64,000 bases of DNA from Hymenolepis diminuta (Eukaryota > Platyhelminthes > Cestoda > Cyclophyllidea > Hymenolepididae). Location: the NCBI GenBank assembly GCA_900708905.1, contig CAADRB010000026.1, positions 2,560,120 through 2,624,119 of the forward strand. The letters are read 5' to 3'. Positions within the stretch are counted from its first letter, which is position 1, and the number at the start of each line of letters is the position of its first letter. The notes under the pieces are model-generated. The model was not told where the DNA came from. It was given only the letters and a program-made list of their open reading frames with translations, and did not search any database. This document shows, piece by piece, positions 60,397-64,000 of the stretch. The position numbers were made by a program, and so were the translations under genes.

Positions 60397-63300
60397 AGGA
60401 AAGTTATCGGTATCATTGCCATCAACTCTTCCCAAAATGAGTGCGAGATGAGAACACACTGGCCAAATGAACGCTGCAAACCTGCAAATTATTTTGGTCA
60501 AACTGTTATAGGATTTTCATGAACAGAGGATTACTGCAGCATAAGATGAAAGTGGAAGGTGCATAAATCCCAACTGTAAGGCCCTTGTTTTTTTACGCAC
60601 CTCTCTTTTTTCCACATTCCTCAATTTTTTATCTAGTACGTTTCTACTGCCGGTTCCATCCGGATGCTTTCCACAATTAAAAGTTTTGTGTTTTCTTCTT
60701 TGACATGGGCATTAGTAATAACATTTAATAAACTTCAATTAACATAGATGCGAAGGTAATTATAAACAGTTGATTATTCAAATTACCGGATTTACATTTA
60801 CTTTACGTTTGCTGTTGTAAAAATTACTGTTAGTAGGTTTAGTGAAAAAAATTTCTGAGTGTTTAAAAATGTGGCTGGCGAATCAAGCAAGAAGTCAAAA
60901 AAGGCTTGCAAGTAGTAAATAAGTAAATATCACGAACTTCAAAGACCGAATTCTTCTATCCTCCATCTAAAATTAAAACGTAGCTATAGAGCTAGTTTTG
61001 TTATAAACTATTATTACTATGTCAACTGGACCAACATAGATGATCACTTAATGTTTGTATTACGAATAGCCTTAAGTATCACAATTATCAAGTGGAGAGA
61101 AAGACAGAATATGAAGATTTCATTCTTGAAGGTAACGTTATTTCTAGATCTCAGGTTTTAAGTTGTGGCATTTTGTTCTTAACACTTTCAGGATACTTCA
61201 GGAGTTAATTTCTGTTGGAATGCAGTTTCAAGACAATTAGGAGATAATTGCACTGATTTTCATGAACGGTGACTCGAATTCGTTTGTGGTTTCATGTGGT
61301 TCATGATCACATATTTCAAAATCTGGCTTTTATTTATTTGATGCCAGAAGAAAATCGACATCTGAAATTGCATAAATTAAAAAAAGGGTTGTATGTGCCA
61401 CTCCTATCTTCATTTATGTATAGCATTTAGATGGTATAAGCATTGAAACGAATTAAAGCTTCTCAACTCGGAAAAGCTCACTGAGCAATATTCTCTTAAG
61501 GTGATCGCCTGTCAAATCGGATTTTAATTTTAACAAATTAAAATATTTGCCAATTAACTAACGTTGCATATTATGAATGAAAATGAGTCTATCGGAGAAC
61601 GAAATAATAAAAGAATGTATGGATGTTCCTTGTACATGACCTAGAGTTTCAAATTTCAGTCGGTTACGTTCGCGGTGCTTATAGTTAATCGAGTGGTTGA
61701 CCGAATTAAATCGCCTTCTTCATTTGGCCACAAAATGTTGCTATGCGTTTATTTACTAATCCATGAATTAAACTTACGAATAGAGATTAAAGCCAATGGA
61801 GCAGCAATTACGTAAGATTGCATCCTGAGCATTTAGTTAATATTCGAGTTAACTGTAGTAATATACTTATAATTACCAAGAGAGAAGAAGACAGTGCATA
61901 ATATTGATGAAGAGGGGTGATAGTGTTTCTCCTAAAGAATTGAAATTTTCTGTTATTAAGGATAACCTTGCATACAATCGGCTTTTACTGAATCAAAGTT
62001 GCAGTACTTAAATTACTAATTATACTTGATCTGTCACGTTGCGCATTTTAGAATTTTCAACGTAGTTTAAGCTTAATTACTACTTAATTGATCAATCTAA
62101 CGATTTGATTGCCCGTTCTGTGCATCTAATTTCCACTGACTTTAATCCAGTTGACCTCTATAACCGGATAAACATTTTCGGGAATTATACAAGATTATTA
62201 AATCTGTGTTCGTTGACCGCCAATTCAATTTCATTTTTATTATTAACACTATAGGCCATAGCACTGCACACGCTTTTTACTAATTTTAATAATAAGATAG
62301 CATTCGAATTAGGGGAACATCAAAAAGGTCCAATAAGGTATGAAACAGAGAAGGGAGTAAGGGTAAAGTAGATTATGAAGTCAAGGGTGTACCAACTAAC
62401 GGGATTTGTTTCTATTTATGCAAGTCAAAATATTATATGTATATATTTTGATGACTAGATATTACAAGTACTTAAGTTGTCTTCAAAGGACTTCTAAAGT
62501 TCCTACTTTTGTGTTTCAGTCGTAACCCCAATCGTGAGTATAGTTCTAGTTCCTTTAGAATGGACTTTTGCTAATTGCGGTACTCTATGGTAATCAAAGG
62601 TCAAAATGCTCCTTTTTAAAGCCGGGTAGCCTTACTAGTCATCGAAATTACTTACTATGAATCTATATTATCAAACTGTTATTAATGAAAATTATTTTTT
62701 CGGTAGTTATATTCATATTTCTGTCAAACTTAAAGTCACACTGCAAAGAATCAATTGTAGTATTCCCTTTATTTATAGTAATTGTAATATATAATTATTT
62801 AGGAGATCCATACTTATTGTTGCCAACTGATAAACTGCGACTCGTCTATCTATCCCTTAATCAGATATGCTGGTGATATGTCACATAACCAAATGAATAA
62901 TTATTATAACCGTTATTATTAGACGTATCACAAATAATTATTATTGTCTGTGGCACTGCAAAAGAAAAAAAAGTTAAAAATTATACCGTGAAAATGCCTC
63001 TGATTAGGGGAGACAGCAAGCGAGGCTAAAGGGTCTGAAATAGGACAGTGGATCAATAGTTAGTCGGTGTGAAGCCAGGGCATCTCAAGTATTACTTCCG
63101 TCCAGATTAATTTATATCCTACTATAGTAGGTGAAATTAGTAGCGATATATCGAACAAATTAAGCTTCACTAAAATTTACCCAAGGTTAACTACTAATGT
63201 AAATATTTCTCCCACGATTTGTGTCTCCTTCTATATTTGTAGTAATAGAACTAAAGCAGCCCTAATTCCAAATAAAGCTATACTAGGAGACGGTCCATAT

Positions 63301-64000
63301 TAGGTCCTTCGTATAAATAATGACCTCTCTTTCTAGAGCGCGAATACCAAGAGTTATGTAGGACCATATATTTATTGGACAGTTGGAGATGGATAAAAGG
63401 GGAAGAGAGGAAGGAGTAGAAAAGAAATAGGAGGACAATGGGAAGCGTTAGTACTGAGGGGGAACAGTCTGGATTGTGAAGAATAGGCAAAATCAGGTAC
63501 GATTTCGTTTGTTTATTCATTGCCATCTACGATAAAGCTATGGGTCAGAATGGGAGCAACAGAGAGGGAGACAAAGTAAGCCTATGAGTCAGGATACTCA
63601 GATAGAACAGACTTCTGTCTTTGTTATCTTTAAGTTAGACTTAACCCTTCTATAGATGTTTAAAAATATATGGTTACGAACTCAAGCCTTCCTGATCGTC
63701 TATATTGAAAATTGCGTATCTCAAATGGCAATGTCCAATTATCGGTTGCTTTAAATTATATAAAGAAAAGGGTAGTTAAAACGCCTTATATCAGACATCA
63801 AATTCAGTATGAATCTCTGCAAACGGCCTTTGGAAGAAGCAATCCCTAATCCCATGGTCGAATTCTCCAGTACTTCCCAAAACTAACCCTCACAGCTATA
63901 GCCATCCATCTACTTGTCCTAATAATGTAATTTATGATATCTATGTAAAAAAGGCGGTGAATAAATAAAAGGCAGATTTTTTCAAGTTTTGCACAACTTC
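60397..64000. other. Right-hand gene-free stretch
   Basis: AT-rich with only short frames. It contains family P copy 3 near 63.4 kb. No further gene supported. Confidence 0.6.
63330..63490 (-). repeat. Pyrimidine-rich repeat family P, copy 3
   Basis: On the minus strand: ACAATCCAGACTGTTCCCCC, TCAGTACTAACG and CTGTCCAATAAATATATGG. Best matched to copy 2. Confidence 0.6.

Noticed and set aside
1..64000. CRISPR arrays, operons, Shine-Dalgarno sites
   Set aside because: No regularly spaced repeats, and gene structure is clearly eukaryotic.

Overview
This window is eukaryotic nuclear DNA, AT-rich, with many-exon genes, GT-AG introns and abundant degraded repeats. Protein resemblance, very short introns (31-42 nt in most genes) and Gypsy-type retroelement remains point to a flatworm (Platyhelminthes), most likely a tapeworm. 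The species cannot be fixed from the sequence alone. Two runs of N (23200-23204 and 40438-40494) mark assembly gaps.

I reconstructed nine protein-coding genes by joining exons at splice sites so that the reading frame closes. From left to right: (1) a furin-like proprotein convertase on the minus strand (17554 down to 6642, six exons, 3' end not found here); (2) ERMARD on the plus strand (19910-24028, first short exon not found); (3) TRAM on the plus strand (25718-27193, complete, 377 aa); (4) STT3, closest to STT3A, on the minus strand (34802-32109, complete, 720 aa); (5) a broken Gypsy-type LTR element on the minus strand (about 41640-38285); (6) ALKBH4 on the plus strand (43019-44216, 342 aa), tail to tail with (7) GOLT1 on the minus strand (44979-44459, 131 aa, with a GC-AG intron); (8) INTS13/Asunder on the plus strand (46042-51154, 680 aa); (9) a ZFAND2-type AN1 zinc-finger protein on the minus strand (53598-51442, 217 aa); (10) NOL9 on the plus strand (55724-60279, 642 aa). 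Item 5 is the mobile element, so the gene count is nine.

Six of the nine genes act in or next to the ER/Golgi secretory route: convertase, ERMARD, TRAM, STT3A, GOLT1 and ZFAND2. TRAM and STT3A both work at the translocon. The other three are ALKBH4 (demethylation), INTS13 (Integrator) and NOL9 (pre-rRNA processing). The clustering could be chance.

The rest is intron and intergenic DNA holding several repeat families: a tRNA-like SINE, a three-copy LTR/TRIM-like repeat, two other short families, and a nearly identical inverted pair at 28.1 and 29.6 kb. About 60.4-64 kb and 34.9-38.2 kb contain no gene that I can support. I found no CRISPR array, operon or rRNA gene, and no convincing undescribed system. 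The most unusual items are the RT-less LTR element, the fresh inverted repeat and the GC-AG intron.
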